64,000 nt of DNA from Streptomyces sp. WMMB 322 (GCF_900090145.1 NZ_FMHI01000007.1:1-64000); one strand, 5' to 3'. Positions 44,825-54,994 are shown, counted from the first letter of the stretch. A program made the numbers and translations. Notes: a model not told the origin generated them from the letters alone.

Positions 44825-46197
44825 GGGGAAACCCCTTCTGCTCTGCGGTGGTTGGAACCCGGTGTGGAGTCGTGGACCGTGCCGGACCCGGCCGGGCCGG
44901 TGGTCGCGCCGCCCGGAGGACCGAGGTGATCGGGAGCTCCCCGAACCCGTGGCAGGCCCCGCGTGTGCATGGCGCGCAACCGCTCCACGCAGGCCACGGC
45001 GGCATCGGGACCGCCGATCAGTCCGCCCTTGGTGGCGAAGGGCAGGCCGCTGTGGGGGCCGCCGACGAGATGGCCCGCCACCGCCAGCGGCAGGACCTCC
45101 GCCTCGATCGCGAAGCCCTCGGCGCCGAGAGCGCCGGTGACTGCGGCGGCCACGTCGCCCCCGGAGGTGTACAGACCGCCCGGCTCCAGGACATCGACGG
45201 CCTGCGCTGCGACCTCGGCGAGGCAGCGCAGGATGCGCTCCGCCGCGGCGGGATCGCGTACACGACTCGGCGCCACCCGTACGCCGAGCACGGCGGTCCC
45301 GGCATCGGCCGCGGCCCGCAGTTCGCCGACGATCCGCTGCGCAGCGGGCGCGGGAGCGTCCGGGTCGATCTGGACGTAGTGTGCGCCGAGCGCCTTCTCG
45401 GTCCTGGCGAGCTGCTCGTGTGTGGCCTCGGTGACGCTGCCGACGATCGCCAGGATCCGGGGCGGGTTCCCGGCCGGACGGACGCCCAGTTCCGCAGCGA
45501 GGGCCGCCCCGAAGGGGCCGGAGTCCAAGGAGACCCAGCGTGTGCCGTCCTCGGCGGTGAGGCGGGCCGCTGCGGCTGCGACGGTACGCAGATGCTCGTT
45601 GTCGGTGGCGTCGCAGACCAGGACGGCGGCCGGCTGCCGCAGCGCCCCGAGTACGCCGCCGACGCCGTCCTCGACCACGTCGAGCGGCACTTCGGCGGTG
45701 GTCAGCGCGCTCTGCTCACCGATGACGGAGGCGACCCGCGAGTGCTGCACCGCGCTGAACAGGTCCTGCGCGACGGGCGTCCGGGTCAGCGGCACCCCGT
45801 CCACGAGGTGGATGCCGCCCACCGTGGTGCGCCCGGCGTCGGGGAAGGCCGGAACTGCCAGTACGCGCACGGGCGTCGAGGCGTCGCGAGCTGTGACCGC
45901 GTCGACGACCGCGTCCAGTTCACGGCCGGGGTTGCCGCGCAGCGTGGTGTCGACACGCTTGACGACGAGGCCGTCGCCCGCCGCCGCGGCGACCGCTGCG
46001 TGTACGGCGTCATAGCTCTCCGCGGGCGGGAAACGCCGGGACCCGGTGTTGACCACGAGGACGTCGACGGCCCCGGCGTACCGCGGCACTTGCGCGGGTT
46101 CGCTCACGGTGACGGTGTGCAGGCCCAGCCGTGCGAAGAGGGCGCCCGTGGCGTTGCTGCCGGTGAGGTCGTCGGCGATCACGAGAATCTGCGCCAC
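44821..46197 (-). CDS. dtnK: four-carbon acid sugar kinase (DUF1537/DtnK-like)
   Basis: A 458-aa ATP-dependent kinase for C4 sugar acids. The N-terminal substrate domain shows LVIADDLTGSNATGALFARLG, VVNTGSRRF and KRVDTTLRGNPG. The C-terminal nucleotide domain shows LYTSGGDVAAAV and PFATKGGLIGGPDA. The last ~45 residues are a Pro/Gly tail. GTG 46197, with GGAAGGAGG upstream. It is the first gene of the unit and its stop overlaps the pdxA2 start. D-threonate (dtnK) or D-erythronate (denK) are the likely substrates; the symbol is therefore provisional. Confidence 0.85.
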   Translation of the reverse strand: MAQILVIADDLTGSNATGALFARLGLHTVTVSEPAQVPRYAGAVDVLVVNTGSRRFPPAESYDAVHAAVAAAAGDGLVVKRVDTTLRGNPGRELDAVVDAVTARDASTPVRVLAVPAFPDAGRTTVGGIHLVDGVPLTRTPVAQDLFSAVQHSRVASVIGEQSALTTAEVPLDVVEDGVGGVLGALRQPAAVLVCDATDNEHLRTVAAAAARLTAEDGTRWVSLDSGPFGAALAAELGVRPAGNPPRILAIVGSVTEATHEQLARTEKALGAHYVQIDPDAPAPAAQRIVGELRAAADAGTAVLGVRVAPSRVRDPAAAERILRCLAEVAAQAVDVLEPGGLYTSGGDVAAAVTGALGAEGFAIEAEVLPLAVAGHLVGGPHSGLPFATKGGLIGGPDAAVACVERLRAMHTRGLPRVRGAPDHLGPPGGATTGPAGSGTVHDSTPGSNHRRAEGVSP

Positions 46198-46256
46198 GAC
46201 GCCTCCTTCCGCCCCGCCCGCCCACTACGTGACCGGTCCGCGCAACAATTCCTGCG

Positions 46257-46321
46257 TGTTCCGCTCAACGAAGCCTCGTTGTCGCGCATCGCGGCTGTCA
46301 AGGCACGCAACGAGCGGAACA
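46257..46321 (-). promoter_or_regulatory. dtnK promoter with nested operator-like inverted repeats
   Basis: On the minus strand TTGACA (46301-46296) and GAGGCT (46277-46272) are 18 bases apart. The -10 lies within the palindrome CAACGA-AGCC-TCGTTG (46266-46281). An outer inverted repeat TGTTCCGCTC (46257-46266) / GAGCGGAACA (46312-46321) flanks the whole promoter, and CAACGA recurs at 46309-46314. The pattern suits repression by the nearby DeoR-family protein; that link is inference. Confidence 0.55.
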
Positions 46322-46403
46322 GGACGCAGCTCTCGCACGAACCGCGCAACTTGGCGCGTCGCCGGTACTGTTGCTCGTGCTCGTGCTGGTGCTGGACGAA
46401 GAC

Positions 46404-47357
46404 CTACTGCCGGGCGAACACGGCGAGGCTCTTCGCCCGGCCCTGACGCTCCTCGACGAGCGCCACCAGGTCGCCCCCGGGACCGAACACGGCGACAGGC
46501 GCCGGGCCTTCGCTTCCCGTGGGCGCGGGGTGCGGCGCCGGCATGCGCAGTTGCACGCCGTTGCCGATCATCCGTGCCTGTTCCTCGTCGACGTCCCAGC
46601 GGGAAAAGGCCGCGGCGGCGGCCTCCGCCAGCGGCACCGACGACAGGCCTTCGCCGCTGTCCGCCTCGCTCTGCAGCGCCTCCAGTGAACGGGCATCCGC
46701 CAGCCGGTAGGGACCGACGCGGGTACGGCGCAACGCCGTCAAGTGCCCGCCGGTACCGAGAAATTCGCCCAGGTCACGCGCCAGCGCCCGTACATAGGTG
46801 CCCGAGGAGCACACGACCGAGACCACCAGATCGGTGACTTCGGTGCCGTCCTCGGCCCTCTCCCCTCGGCGCACCTCGTGCACGTCGAATGCGGAGACGG
46901 TGACCTCGCGGGCGGCGAGTTCGACGTCTTCGCCCTCGCGCACGCGCTGGTAGGAGCGCTTGCCGTCGACCTTGACCGCGCTCACCTTCGACGGCACCTG
47001 CCGGATGCGCCCGGTGAGTTTGCCGACGGCCTCCCCGACGGCCTCGTTCGTGAGGCCGGAGGCTCCTCGCGCCTCGGTCACCTCACCCTCCGCGTCGTCC
47101 GTGACGGTGCTCTGCCCGAGCCGGACCGTCGCGACGTACTCCTTCTCCGTCAGGGCGAGATGACCGAGCAGCCGTGTGGTCTTCCCGGTGCCGACGACGA
47201 GCACGCCGGTGGCCATCGGGTCCAGCGTTCCGGCGTGCCCGACGCGCCGGGTGCGGGCCATGCCGCGCAGCTTCGCCACGACGTCGTGCGACGTGAAACC
47301 GGCGGGCTTGTCGACGACGACGAGCCCGCCGGGATCCTGGTCCTTCTTACGCGCCAC
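46404..47357 (-). CDS. truB: tRNA pseudouridine(55) synthase
   Basis: Makes pseudouridine 55 in the T-loop of tRNAs (317 aa). The catalytic Asp lies in [26 protein letters not shown] at the start, [10 protein letters not shown] in the middle and [15 protein letters not shown] fit the family. A C-terminal PUA-like part follows. GTG 47357 lies three bases after the rbfA stop, with GAGGACG upstream, so the pair is coupled. Confidence 0.97.
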   Translation of the reverse strand: MARKKDQDPGGLVVVDKPAGFTSHDVVAKLRGMARTRRVGHAGTLDPMATGVLVVGTGKTTRLLGHLALTEKEYVATVRLGQSTVTDDAEGEVTEARGASGLTNEAVGEAVGKLTGRIRQVPSKVSAVKVDGKRSYQRVREGEDVELAAREVTVSAFDVHEVRRGERAEDGTEVTDLVVSVVCSSGTYVRALARDLGEFLGTGGHLTALRRTRVGPYRLADARSLEALQSEADSGEGLSSVPLAEAAAAAFSRWDVDEEQARMIGNGVQLRMPAPHPAPTGSEGPAPVAVFGPGGDLVALVEERQGRAKSLAVFARQ

Positions 47358-47360
47358 AGC

Positions 47361-47822
47361 TCATTCGTCCTCGGCCTGCGCGTCCTCGGCCTGCTCGCCC
47401 TCGCCCGGCTTGCGGTAAGGGTCCGCTCCGCCCGCGTAGTCGGCACCGGAGGAGGCCTTGCGCACCTCTTCGTCGGACGCCTTCGCACGCGCGAGCAGAT
47501 CGTCGATCGTGCGGGCGTTCTCCGGGAGGGCGTCCGCGACGAAGCTCAGGCTGGGGGTGTGCTTCACACCCGCTGCAGCCCCGACCGCGGTGCGCAGCAC
47601 GCCCTTTGCGCTCTCCAGCCCGGCGGCCGCCGCCTTGCGGTCCTCGTCGTCGCCGTAGACGGTGTAGAAGACCGTCGCCTCCCGCAGGTCACCGGTGACT
47701 CGGGTGTCGGTGACGGTCACATGTGTGCCGAGCCGCGGGTCCTTGATCCCCCGGTGCAGCTTCTCGGCGACCACCTCACGGATGAGGTCGGCAAGCCTCT
47801 TGGCCCGTGCATTGTCGGCCAC
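47361..47822 (-). CDS. rbfA: 30S ribosome-binding factor A
   Basis: A KH-like ribosome maturation factor (153 aa) that acts late in 30S assembly. The core [37 protein letters not shown] and [11 protein letters not shown] is intact. The C-terminal ~35 residues are an acidic tail, as common in actinobacteria. GTG 47822, with AGGAGACGG upstream. Confidence 0.95.
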   Translation of the reverse strand: MADNARAKRLADLIREVVAEKLHRGIKDPRLGTHVTVTDTRVTGDLREATVFYTVYGDDEDRKAAAAGLESAKGVLRTAVGAAAGVKHTPSLSFVADALPENARTIDDLLARAKASDEEVRKASSGADYAGGADPYRKPGEGEQAEDAQAEDE

Positions 47823-47837
47823 TTGTCCGTCTCCTCG

Positions 47838-48134
47838 CTAATCGTCTTCTTCACCGTGGAAGCGCCGCCGCACCGACAGCAGCTCCACCTCCGGGCGGGC
47901 GGCGACGAGCCGCTCGCACCGGTCCAGCACGTCCGTCACGTGCGCCGCGTCCCCCGAGACCGCCGCCAGACCGATCCTGGTACGGCGGTAGAGATCCTGC
48001 TCCGCAACCTCCGCCACGCTCACCGCATGCTTGCGCTGCAGTTCGGCGACGATCGGTCGGATGACGGAGCGCTTCTGCTTCAGCGAACGGACGTCGCCCA
48101 GCAGCAGGTCGATGGAAAGAGTCCCCACATACAC
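47838..48134 (-). CDS. DUF503 (YlxP-like) protein
   Basis: A 98-aa protein of the YlxP family that usually lies between infB and rbfA, as here. VGTLSIDLLLGDVRSLKQKRSVIRPI and FNVSVAEV-like AVSVAEVAEQD are the recognisable parts. It has been linked to ribosome or RNA metabolism without a settled function. Start GTG 48134; the ribosome site is weak. It follows the infB terminator, so expression of the truB group may depend on read-through or a promoter of its own. Confidence 0.88.
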   Translation of the reverse strand: MYVGTLSIDLLLGDVRSLKQKRSVIRPIVAELQRKHAVSVAEVAEQDLYRRTRIGLAAVSGDAAHVTDVLDRCERLVAARPEVELLSVRRRFHGEEDD

Positions 48135-48156
48135 CCGGAGATCGTAGAAGATGCCG

Positions 48157-48197
48157 CCGGGGCCGATCGACGGAGTTACTCCGCCGACCGGCCCCGG
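48157..48197 (-). terminator. 19-bp hairpin after infB
   Basis: 48157-48175 and 48179-48197 form a 19-position stem around a 3-nt loop. In minus-strand RNA every position pairs (two as G-U), whereas plus-strand RNA would carry two A-C mismatches. The strand bias supports termination of infB transcripts. It begins 32 bases past the infB stop. Confidence 0.82.
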
Positions 48198-48228
48198 ACC
48201 GGCTCAACCCGCTTGCTGCGGCGCCGCG

Positions 48229-51200
48229 TCAGGCGCGGGGCTTCTCCCGCATCTCGTACGTCGCGATGACGTCGTCGACCTTGATGTCGTTGAAGTTGCC
48301 GAGGTTGATACCGCCCTCGAAGCCTTCACGGATCTCGGTGACGTCGTCCTTGAAGCGGCGCAGCCCCTGAATGGTGAGGTTCTCCGCGACGACCTTGCCG
48401 TCGCGCAGCAGGCGGGCCTTGGTGTTCCGCCGCACCTCGCCGGAGCGGATGAGGACACCCGCGATGTTGCCGAGCTTGGAGGAGCGGAAGACCTCGCGGA
48501 TCTCCGCCGTGCCGAGCTCGACCTCTTCGTACTCCGGCTTGAGCATGCCCTTCAGGGCCGCCTCGATCTCCTCGATGACCTGGTAGATCACCGAGTAGTA
48601 GCGCACGTCCACGCCCTCGCGCTCGGCCATCTGCGTCGCACGCCCCTCGGCGCGGACGTTGAAGCCGATGACGATGGCGTCGGAACCGGTCGCCAGGTCG
48701 ATGTCGGTCTCGGTGACCGCACCCACACCGCGGTGCAGGATGCGCAGATCGACCTCTTCGCCGACGTCCAGCTGCAGCAGCGAGGACTCCAGCGCCTCGA
48801 CCGAACCGGACGCGTCGCCCTTGATGATGAGGTTGAGCTGCTGCACCTCGCCCGCCTTGAGCACCTTGTCCAGGTCCTCCAGGGAGACCCTGCGGGTGCG
48901 CTTGGCGAACGCGGCGTTGCGCTCACGGGCGGCACGCTTCTCGGCGATCTGACGGGCCGTGCGGTCCTCCTCGACGACCAGGAAGTTGTCGCCGGCACCG
49001 GGGACGTTCGTCAGACCCAGGACGAGGACCGGAGTCGCGGGACCCGCTTCCTTGATGTTCTCGCCCTTGTCGTCGAGCATCGCGCGGACCCTGCCGTAGG
49101 CGTCGCCCACGACCATGGTGTCGCCGACTCGGAGCGTGCCCCGCTGGACCAGCACGGTCGCCACGGCGCCACGGCCGCGGTCGAGGTGCGCCTCGATCGC
49201 GATGCCCTGTGCGTCCTGTTCCGGGTTGGCCCGCAGGTCGAGCGCGGCGTCAGCGGTCAGCACGACCGCCTCGAGCAGCGCTTCGATGTTCTCGCCCTGC
49301 TTGGCGGAGATGTCGACGAACATCGTGTCGCCGCCGTACTCCTCGGCCACCAGGCCGTACTCGGTCAGCTGACCGCGCACCTTCGTCGGGTCCGCGCCCT
49401 CGACGTCGATCTTGTTGACCGCGACCACGATCGGCACCTCGGCCGCCTTGGCGTGGTTCAGCGCCTCGATCGTCTGGGGCATCACGCCGTCGTTCGCCGC
49501 GACCACCAGGATCGCGATGTCCGTCGACTTGGCACCACGGGCACGCATGGCGGTGAACGCCTCGTGACCGGGGGTGTCGATGAAGGTGAGCCTGCGCTCC
49601 TCGTCGTTGACCTCGGTCGCGGCCTGGTAGGCACCGATGTGCTGGGTGATGCCGCCGGCCTCGCCCGCGATGACGTTGGTCTTGCGGATCGCGTCCAGAA
49701 GGCGCGTCTTGCCGTGGTCGACGTGGCCCATGACGGTCACGACCGGCGGACGCGGCATGAGCGCCCTCTCGCCGCCCTCGTCCTCGCCGAACTCGATGTC
49801 GAAGGACTCGAGAAGCTCGCGGTCCTCCTCCTCCGGGCTGACGATCTGGACGACGTAGTTCATCTCCTCGCCGAGCAGGCCCAGCGTCTCGTCGGAGACG
49901 GACTGCGTCGCGGTGACCATCTCGCCCAGGTTGAACATCACCTGGACCAGCGACGCCGGGTTGGCGTTGATCTTCTCCGCGAAGTCGGTGAGCGAGGCAC
50001 CGCGCGAGAGCCGTACGGTCTCGCCCTTGCCGCGCGGGAGCATCACGCCGCCGACCGACGGCGCCTGCATCTGCTCGTACTCCTGGCGGCGCTGCCGCTT
50101 CGACTTGCGGCCACGACGGGCCGGACCGCCGGGCCGGCCGAACGCGCCCTGCGTACCGCCGCGGCCACCCGGACCACCGGGACGGCCGGCGAAACCGGGA
50201 CGGCCACCGCCGCCGGGACGACCGCCGAAGCCGCCGCCACCGCCGCCGGGACGGCCACCGCCGCCCGGACGACCGCCGAAGCCGCCGCCACCGCCACCGG
50301 GACGGCCACCGCCGCCTCCGCCGGGACGCGGACCGCCGCCGGGGCCTCCGCGGCCGGGCCCCGGACGCGGAGCGGCAGCGGGACGCTGAGGCATCATGCC
50401 CGGGTTCGGCCGGTTGCCACCACCGCCGCCGGGACGCGGACCGCCGCCCTGGCCGCCGCCCTGCGGGCGCGGCATGTTGCCGGGAGTGGCGCGGCCGCCC
50501 GGCGCCTGCGGACGCGGACCGCCCTGGCCCTGGCCCTGGCCCTGACCGGGCTTCGGAGCACCCTGGCCGGGCTTGGGGGCGCCACCGGGACGGGGCGCCT
50601 GCGGGCGTGCCATGCCGGTCGAACCACCGGACGTGAAGGGGTTGTTGCCCGGGCGCGGACCGGACGGACGGCCACCCGGCTTGGGCGCGCCCTGGCCCGG
50701 GCGTGCGCCCTGGCCGCCGCGGCCGCCCTGCCCCTGGCCCTGGCCGGGCTTCGGAGCGCTCTGGCCGGGCTTGGGACCCTGGCCGGGCTTCGGAGCCGTC
50801 GCGCCGGGCTTGGGTGCGGCGTCCGCCGAACTGGGCGCCGAGAACTCCGGCTTCGCCGGGCCGGGCTTGGGTGCGCCCGGCTTGGGGGCCTGCGTTTTGC
50901 CGGACGCCGGTGCCGCCGGAGTGACCGGGCCGCCGGTCTCTCCCTCGGCCGCAGGAGCGGGCGAGACGGGGGCTTCCGGCGCCGGCTTGGGGGCGCCCGG
51001 CTTGGGTGCACTGGACTTGCTCGCGGCTCCGGCACCCGGCTTGGGTGCGGCCGCACCGCCCGGCTTGGGGGCGGCGGGCTTGGCGGCTGCCTTCTTCGGC
51101 GCCGCCGGCTTCGCCGCGGACTTCTTGGCGCCGGAAGCGCCGGCACCGCCGTCCGCGTCGAACGCGTCGGTCAACTTGCGTACTACGGGCGCCTCGATCG

Positions 51201-51309
51201 TCGAGGACGCCGAGCGGACGAATTCGCCCAGTTCGTTGAGCTTGGCCATGACGACCTTGCTCTCGACTCCGAGCTCCTTCGCGAGCTCATAAACCCGGAC
51301 CTTAGCCAC
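48229..51309 (-). CDS. infB: translation initiation factor IF-2
   Basis: The GTPase that joins initiator tRNA and ribosomal subunits (1026 aa). It has an IF2N domain ([17 protein letters not shown]), then ~370 residues of low-complexity Lys/Pro and Arg/Gly-rich sequence ([12 protein letters not shown] repeats), longer than in most bacteria but usual for streptomycetes. A second IF2N motif follows ([16 protein letters not shown]). The G domain has GHVDHGKT at ~518-525, DTPGHEAF and NKID, and domains II-IV complete it. GTG 51309, with AAGGAG upstream. Part of the nusA-infB group. Confidence 0.97.
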   Translation of the reverse strand: MAKVRVYELAKELGVESKVVMAKLNELGEFVRSASSTIEAPVVRKLTDAFDADGGAGASGAKKSAAKPAAPKKAAAKPAAPKPGGAAAPKPGAGAASKSSAPKPGAPKPAPEAPVSPAPAAEGETGGPVTPAAPASGKTQAPKPGAPKPGPAKPEFSAPSSADAAPKPGATAPKPGQGPKPGQSAPKPGQGQGQGGRGGQGARPGQGAPKPGGRPSGPRPGNNPFTSGGSTGMARPQAPRPGGAPKPGQGAPKPGQGQGQGQGGPRPQAPGGRATPGNMPRPQGGGQGGGPRPGGGGGNRPNPGMMPQRPAAAPRPGPGRGGPGGGPRPGGGGGGRPGGGGGGFGGRPGGGGRPGGGGGGFGGRPGGGGRPGFAGRPGGPGGRGGTQGAFGRPGGPARRGRKSKRQRRQEYEQMQAPSVGGVMLPRGKGETVRLSRGASLTDFAEKINANPASLVQVMFNLGEMVTATQSVSDETLGLLGEEMNYVVQIVSPEEEDRELLESFDIEFGEDEGGERALMPRPPVVTVMGHVDHGKTRLLDAIRKTNVIAGEAGGITQHIGAYQAATEVNDEERRLTFIDTPGHEAFTAMRARGAKSTDIAILVVAANDGVMPQTIEALNHAKAAEVPIVVAVNKIDVEGADPTKVRGQLTEYGLVAEEYGGDTMFVDISAKQGENIEALLEAVVLTADAALDLRANPEQDAQGIAIEAHLDRGRGAVATVLVQRGTLRVGDTMVVGDAYGRVRAMLDDKGENIKEAGPATPVLVLGLTNVPGAGDNFLVVEEDRTARQIAEKRAARERNAAFAKRTRRVSLEDLDKVLKAGEVQQLNLIIKGDASGSVEALESSLLQLDVGEEVDLRILHRGVGAVTETDIDLATGSDAIVIGFNVRAEGRATQMAEREGVDVRYYSVIYQVIEEIEAALKGMLKPEYEEVELGTAEIREVFRSSKLGNIAGVLIRSGEVRRNTKARLLRDGKVVAENLTIQGLRRFKDDVTEIREGFEGGINLGNFNDIKVDDVIATYEMREKPRA

Positions 51310-51466
51310 TTCGCTCCTTACGGTCCGGGGGGCTCATCCGCCGCCGGACCTTCGCTACTTATGCATGGGCGTACTCATCGCGTACTCATCGAGTGCTCAT
51401 CGCAATCTCGACCTACTTCCGACTCGCGAGGTACCTCTCCGAACGGAGGGTTCCGAACGGACTGTC

Positions 51467-51754
51467 TTACGGTTCCGCATGATCGATCTGCTCCAGCTGA
51501 CGCCGGACCTCTGTCACGTCGAACGGCCCCGGGCCGCGGAAGGCCCTGTTGAACGCCCGCCGCCGGACGGCCTGGTCGAGGCAGAACGACGTGGGATGCA
51601 CGTACGCGCCCCGGCCGGGCAGCGTACCGCGAAGATCAGGGACGCAGTGGCCCCCGCTCTGCACCACACGCAGCAGATCGGGTTTGTCCGAGCGCTTCCG
51701 GCAGCCCACGCAGGTCCGCTGCGGGCATGCTCGGACTCGCGTCCGGCCAGACAC
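51467..51754 (-). CDS. YlxR family RNA-binding protein (DUF448)
   Basis: A 95-aa protein with the DUF448 signature RTCVGCRKR, then GRGAYVHPTSFCLDQAVRRRAFNRAF. YlxR proteins bind nucleic acid and are encoded between nusA and infB, as here. GTG 51754 (MSGRTRVRACPQ) is chosen for the GGGGAGG upstream; the frame could extend nine codons further. The 157 bases between it and infB hold short repeats of CGATGAGTACG but no gene. Confidence 0.9.
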   Translation of the reverse strand: MSGRTRVRACPQRTCVGCRKRSDKPDLLRVVQSGGHCVPDLRGTLPGRGAYVHPTSFCLDQAVRRRAFNRAFRGPGPFDVTEVRRQLEQIDHAEP

Positions 51755-51814
51755 GTTAAGTCTACCTCCCCGTACTGTCACACCCCTTCGGGGGTAACAG
51801 GCACCCTCATGGTT

Positions 51815-52852
51815 TCAGCCCTGCTCGGCAGCGTCTCCGGGCGCCCTCTCCGGCTCGGCCGAGACGGCTTCGCCGGCGTCCGCGGTGTCCGGACGGATGT
51901 CGATGCGCCAGCCCGTGAGCCGTGCGGCGAGGCGGGCGTTCTGGCCTTCCTTGCCGATCGCGAGGGAGAGCTGGTAATCGGGCACCGTCACGCGCGCGGA
52001 GCGCGCCGCGAGATCGATGATCTCGACCTGATTCACACGTGCCGGGGAGAGCGCGTGCGCGACCAGTTCCGCTGGGTCGTCGGACCAGTCCACGATGTCG
52101 ATCTTCTCGCCGTGCAGCTCCGCCATGACATTGCGCACACGGCCGCCCATCGGGCCGATGCAGGCGCCCTTGGCGTTGAGGCCGGAGCGCGTCGACCGCA
52201 CGGCGATCTTCGTGCGGTGCCCCGCCTCGCGTGCGATGGCGGCGATCTCGACCGATCCGTCCGCGATCTCCGGGACCTCCAGCTCGAAGAGCTTCCTGAC
52301 CAGGTTGGGGTGGGTGCGCGAGAGGGTCACCGAAGGGCCGCGGACACCCTTGGCGACCCGGACGACATACGTGCGCAGCCGGGTGCCGTGCGCGTAGTCC
52401 TCCCCCGGGACCTGCTCCTGCGGCGGAAGGATCGCCTCCAGCTTGCCGATGTCGACCAGCACGCTCTTCGGGTCCTTGCCCTGCTGGACCACGCCGGCGA
52501 CGACGTCGCCCTCCCGTCCCGCGTACTCGCCGAACGTGACCTCTTCCTCGGCGTCCCGCAGCCGCTGGAGGATGACCTGCTTCGCGGTGGTCGCGGCGAT
52601 ACGCCCGAAGCCGCTCGGGGTGTCGTCGAACTCGCGCGGCTCGGCTCCCTCCGGCAGCTCGGACGGGCTCTCCTTGGCCCACACCGTCACATGCCCGGTC
52701 TTGCGGTCCAGCTCGACGCGGGCGTCGCGGTAGCTGCCCTCCGTGCGGTGGTAGGCGATGAGGAGGGCCGATTCGATCGCCTCCACGAGGAGATCGAGAG
52801 AGATCTCCTTCTCCCTCACCAGCCCCCGCAGGGCACTCATGTCGATGTCCAC
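51815..52852 (-). CDS. nusA: transcription termination/antitermination factor NusA
   Basis: RNA polymerase-binding pausing and antitermination factor (345 aa). The N-terminal domain starts [21 protein letters not shown], followed by S1 ([11 protein letters not shown]) and two KH domains ([26 protein letters not shown], and [23 protein letters not shown]). It lacks the C-terminal acidic repeats of enterobacteria, as expected in actinobacteria. GTG 52852 begins two bases after the rimP stop. Confidence 0.97.
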   Translation of the reverse strand: MDIDMSALRGLVREKEISLDLLVEAIESALLIAYHRTEGSYRDARVELDRKTGHVTVWAKESPSELPEGAEPREFDDTPSGFGRIAATTAKQVILQRLRDAEEEVTFGEYAGREGDVVAGVVQQGKDPKSVLVDIGKLEAILPPQEQVPGEDYAHGTRLRTYVVRVAKGVRGPSVTLSRTHPNLVRKLFELEVPEIADGSVEIAAIAREAGHRTKIAVRSTRSGLNAKGACIGPMGGRVRNVMAELHGEKIDIVDWSDDPAELVAHALSPARVNQVEIIDLAARSARVTVPDYQLSLAIGKEGQNARLAARLTGWRIDIRPDTADAGEAVSAEPERAPGDAAEQG

Positions 52853-52854
52853 GG

Positions 52855-53403
52855 CTACGCCTCCTCCTTGCCTTCGTCGTCAGCGGCCGCGGACCCGTGC
52901 TGCGCTCGCTTCTCGGCGGCCTTGCGGTTGAACTCGATCTCCACGCGGGCCTTCGCGATGTCGCCGAAGGCGAGCCGGCGGGTGGTGGGCCTGCGCCCCT
53001 TCACGCCCGGGACCTCCAGGTCGATGCCCTGGTCGTCCGCTGCCGTGATGCGTGCGGTCACTTCGCCGCCGCCGGCGGTCTCCGTGAGATTCGCCTTGAC
53101 CAGACGGCCCAGGGCACGGCGGTAGTGACGCGGCTCGGTCAGCGGGCGGTCCGCACCGGGTGAGGTCACTTCCAGCACGTACGGGTTGCCGCCCATGACG
53201 TCGGATTCGTCCAGCACTTCGGAAAGAGCGCGGCTCAGCTCGGCGCACGTGTCGAGCTCGACTCCGTCGTCGGAATCGACCACTACGCGCAGGACCCGGC
53301 GTCTCCCGGCGGGGGTCACCTCGATCTCTTCGAGATCCAGCCCCTTCTTGCTCACGAGCGGCTCGAGCAGTGCGCGCAGCCTCTCGCTCTGGGTGGTGCT
53401 CAT
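52855..53403 (-). CDS. rimP: ribosome maturation factor RimP
   Basis: 30S assembly factor (182 aa). [25 protein letters not shown], the [11 protein letters not shown] helix and [13 protein letters not shown] with the PLxxxRHYRR continuation identify it. The C-terminal domain is followed by a charged tail. ATG 53403 ([11 protein letters not shown]). First gene of the rimP-nusA-ylxR-infB group. Confidence 0.95.
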   Translation of the reverse strand: MSTTQSERLRALLEPLVSKKGLDLEEIEVTPAGRRRVLRVVVDSDDGVELDTCAELSRALSEVLDESDVMGGNPYVLEVTSPGADRPLTEPRHYRRALGRLVKANLTETAGGGEVTARITAADDQGIDLEVPGVKGRRPTTRRLAFGDIAKARVEIEFNRKAAEKRAQHGSAAADDEGKEEA

Positions 53404-53683
53404 CCGGGTGACTCCTCGGCCGCGTGTGCTGTTGTGGGGGTGCCTGTAACAGGGGAGGTGAACTGGGTCGTGTACCGGTCCAAGCCTAACGTCTGCCACG
53501 GGCGGCGCCGACCAGACGGGCGATCCGGGCGGGATGTCACGGACGTGCGGGTACTGATGCGGTACCGAGGTGGCCCGTCGATGCGTTCGAATGGACGCGG
53601 GTACGCTCTCGGGGCGGTGATCACCGTAAGTGGTGTCCGCCGCAGAGATTCCAGCGATGTTCCGACGCCGCTCAGGGAGCCCG
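53404..53683 (-). promoter_or_regulatory. upstream region of the rimP-nusA-infB group
   Basis: 280 bases between divergent genes. On the minus strand TAGGCT at 53488-53483 could be a -10 about 85 bases before rimP. No -35 match is convincing. A promoter for this group is expected here from the layout. Confidence 0.35.
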
Positions 53684-54325
53684 ATGCCGCTCACGCCTCC
53701 CCCAGACCCTCCGGCCCGGTGGCGCCCCCACCCGCCGGCGGGCCCGCGCAGAAGGTCGATGGTCGCGGGGACTCTGGGCACTCTGGCCCCTCTCGGGGCG
53801 CTGACGACGCTCGTCGCAGGTTGTTCGGGGGACGGAAGCGGCACGGACGCCGCGCAGAACACCGGCGAGGACAAGCGCCTGCGTCGCGAAGCGACCAAGC
53901 AGAGCCTCGAGTTGCTGGCCCGCTACGACGCCACCGCCGACTCGCACTCGGGCCTCGCGGACCGGCTGCGTCCGCTTCGCGCGGCGACGATGCGGCACGC
54001 GGAGGTGCTCAGCGGCGACCACGACGGCAAGAGCGGCAAGAACACCGACGGCCGCGGCGGCAACGGCGACAGGAGCGGCCGCGACGGCGCCGGAGAGGCC
54101 GGTGCGGGAAAGAACGGCAGGCCCGGCAGGCCGCGGGTTCCGGGTGACGAGAAGGCGGCGCTGACGGAGCTGGGCGACGCGGAGCGCCGCACGGCCCGGG
54201 CCCGCACCGAAGCGCTGGTGAAGGCACCGCCGGAGACGGCCCGGCTGCTGGCGTCCCTCGCGGCGGCGGGCGCGGCACACGCCTATCTGCTCGGCGCCGG
54301 GGACGGGAAGGACGGTGGCTCATGA
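53684..54325 (+). CDS. Tat-type lipoprotein, hypothetical
   Basis: A 213-aa exported protein. The N-terminus carries a twin-arginine stretch (PRRRSMVAG, 21-29), a hydrophobic core and a lipobox LVAGC with Cys47 as the lipidation site. The mature part is helical and hydrophilic, with a Gly/Asp/Lys-rich linker around residues 110-150. ATG 53684 is chosen because AGGGAG is near; ATG 53657 is an alternative. Coupled by ATGA overlap to the DUF4439 gene. I know no function; the pair may work together at the membrane. Confidence 0.7.
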   Translation: MPLTPPPDPPARWRPHPPAGPRRRSMVAGTLGTLAPLGALTTLVAGCSGDGSGTDAAQNTGEDKRLRREATKQSLELLARYDATADSHSGLADRLRPLRAATMRHAEVLSGDHDGKSGKNTDGRGGNGDRSGRDGAGEAGAGKNGRPGRPRVPGDEKAALTELGDAERRTARARTEALVKAPPETARLLASLAAAGAAHAYLLGAGDGKDGGS

Positions 54326-54801
54326 AGAAGCTGGTCGACGCCGTGCAGGCGGCCCTCGCGGCCGAGCACGCCACTGTCTACGGCTACGGCGTCGTCGGCG
54401 GCCGCATCGATTCGTCCCGCCAGGACGAGGCGCGCAGCGCCTACGACGCGCACCGGGCACGCCGCGACGCGCTGCGCCGGGAGGTGCGCGACCTGGGCGG
54501 CGAACCGGAGCCTGCCGCCGCGGCGTACGCACTGCCCTTCGCGGTGCCGGACAGCGCCGCCGCGGTGCGGCTGGCAGCCGAACTGGAGGACCGGCTGGCC
54601 GGGGTGTACGCGGACCTCGTGCGGGTCAGTGAAGGTGCCCGCAGGCGGGAGGCGGCCGCGCTGCTGAGCGAGGCTGCGGTCCGGTCGGTGCGGTGGCGGC
54701 GCACAGGCGTAGCCTTCCCTGGTCTCTCCGAGCGTTCCGGCTCCGACGGCCCGGTGCCTTCGGGTTCGCCGTCGCCCGGTGGGACATCCGGTTCGCTCTG
54801 A
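54322..54801 (+). CDS. DUF4439 ferritin-like domain protein
   Basis: A 159-aa helical protein with LVDAVQAALAAEHATVYGYGVVG (Glu and His placed as in ferritin-like bundles) and RSAYDAHRARRDALRREVRDLGG. The order of helices matches DUF4439. The last ~30 residues are a disordered Ser/Gly/Pro tail. It starts inside the stop of the lipoprotein gene (ATGA), so both are made together. Metal binding is possible by analogy and unproven. Confidence 0.82.
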   Translation: MKKLVDAVQAALAAEHATVYGYGVVGGRIDSSRQDEARSAYDAHRARRDALRREVRDLGGEPEPAAAAYALPFAVPDSAAAVRLAAELEDRLAGVYADLVRVSEGARRREAAALLSEAAVRSVRWRRTGVAFPGLSERSGSDGPVPSGSPSPGGTSGSL

Positions 54802-54907
54802 CCGTCCCCGAGGGGGGCCGGCGAACCGGAACCGAGCACCGGACACCGGGCACGGGCAGAGCGCTTCGCACGCACACCAGCACGCACACCGCACGCGCAC
54901 TGACCGA

Positions 54908-54928
54908 GCCGTGCCGCACCGGCACGGC
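54908..54928 (+). terminator. short hairpin after the DUF4439 gene
   Basis: GCCGTGCC (54908-54915) and GGCACGGC (54921-54928) pair perfectly across 5 nt, about 105 bases past the stop. It is followed by GTCCGCC repeats (54957-54976). A weak terminator candidate. Confidence 0.4.
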
Positions 54929-54994
54929 ACAGCTCGCCCGTGTCCCGCTGCCCGCCGTCCGCCGTCCGCCGTCCGGAAAGGTCCACGTCACCGC

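Noticed and set aside
43500..45005. Long minus-strand frame overlapping pdxA2
   Set aside because: Over pdxA2 it is a shadow. Only its last part, outside pdxA2, resembles an MFS end, and that is reported separately as a remnant.
48151..51552. Open frame of 1133 codons opposite infB with Thr/Ala/Gly repeats
   Set aside because: The repeats are the reverse reading of the Arg/Gly/Pro-rich IF2 N-terminus; no independent coding sign.
54779..54994. Longer N-terminus for the phosphotransferase-like gene
   Set aside because: The frame stays open, but the extra 72 residues are Arg/His/Thr-rich with no family match, and the region contains a hairpin and short repeats typical of a gap.
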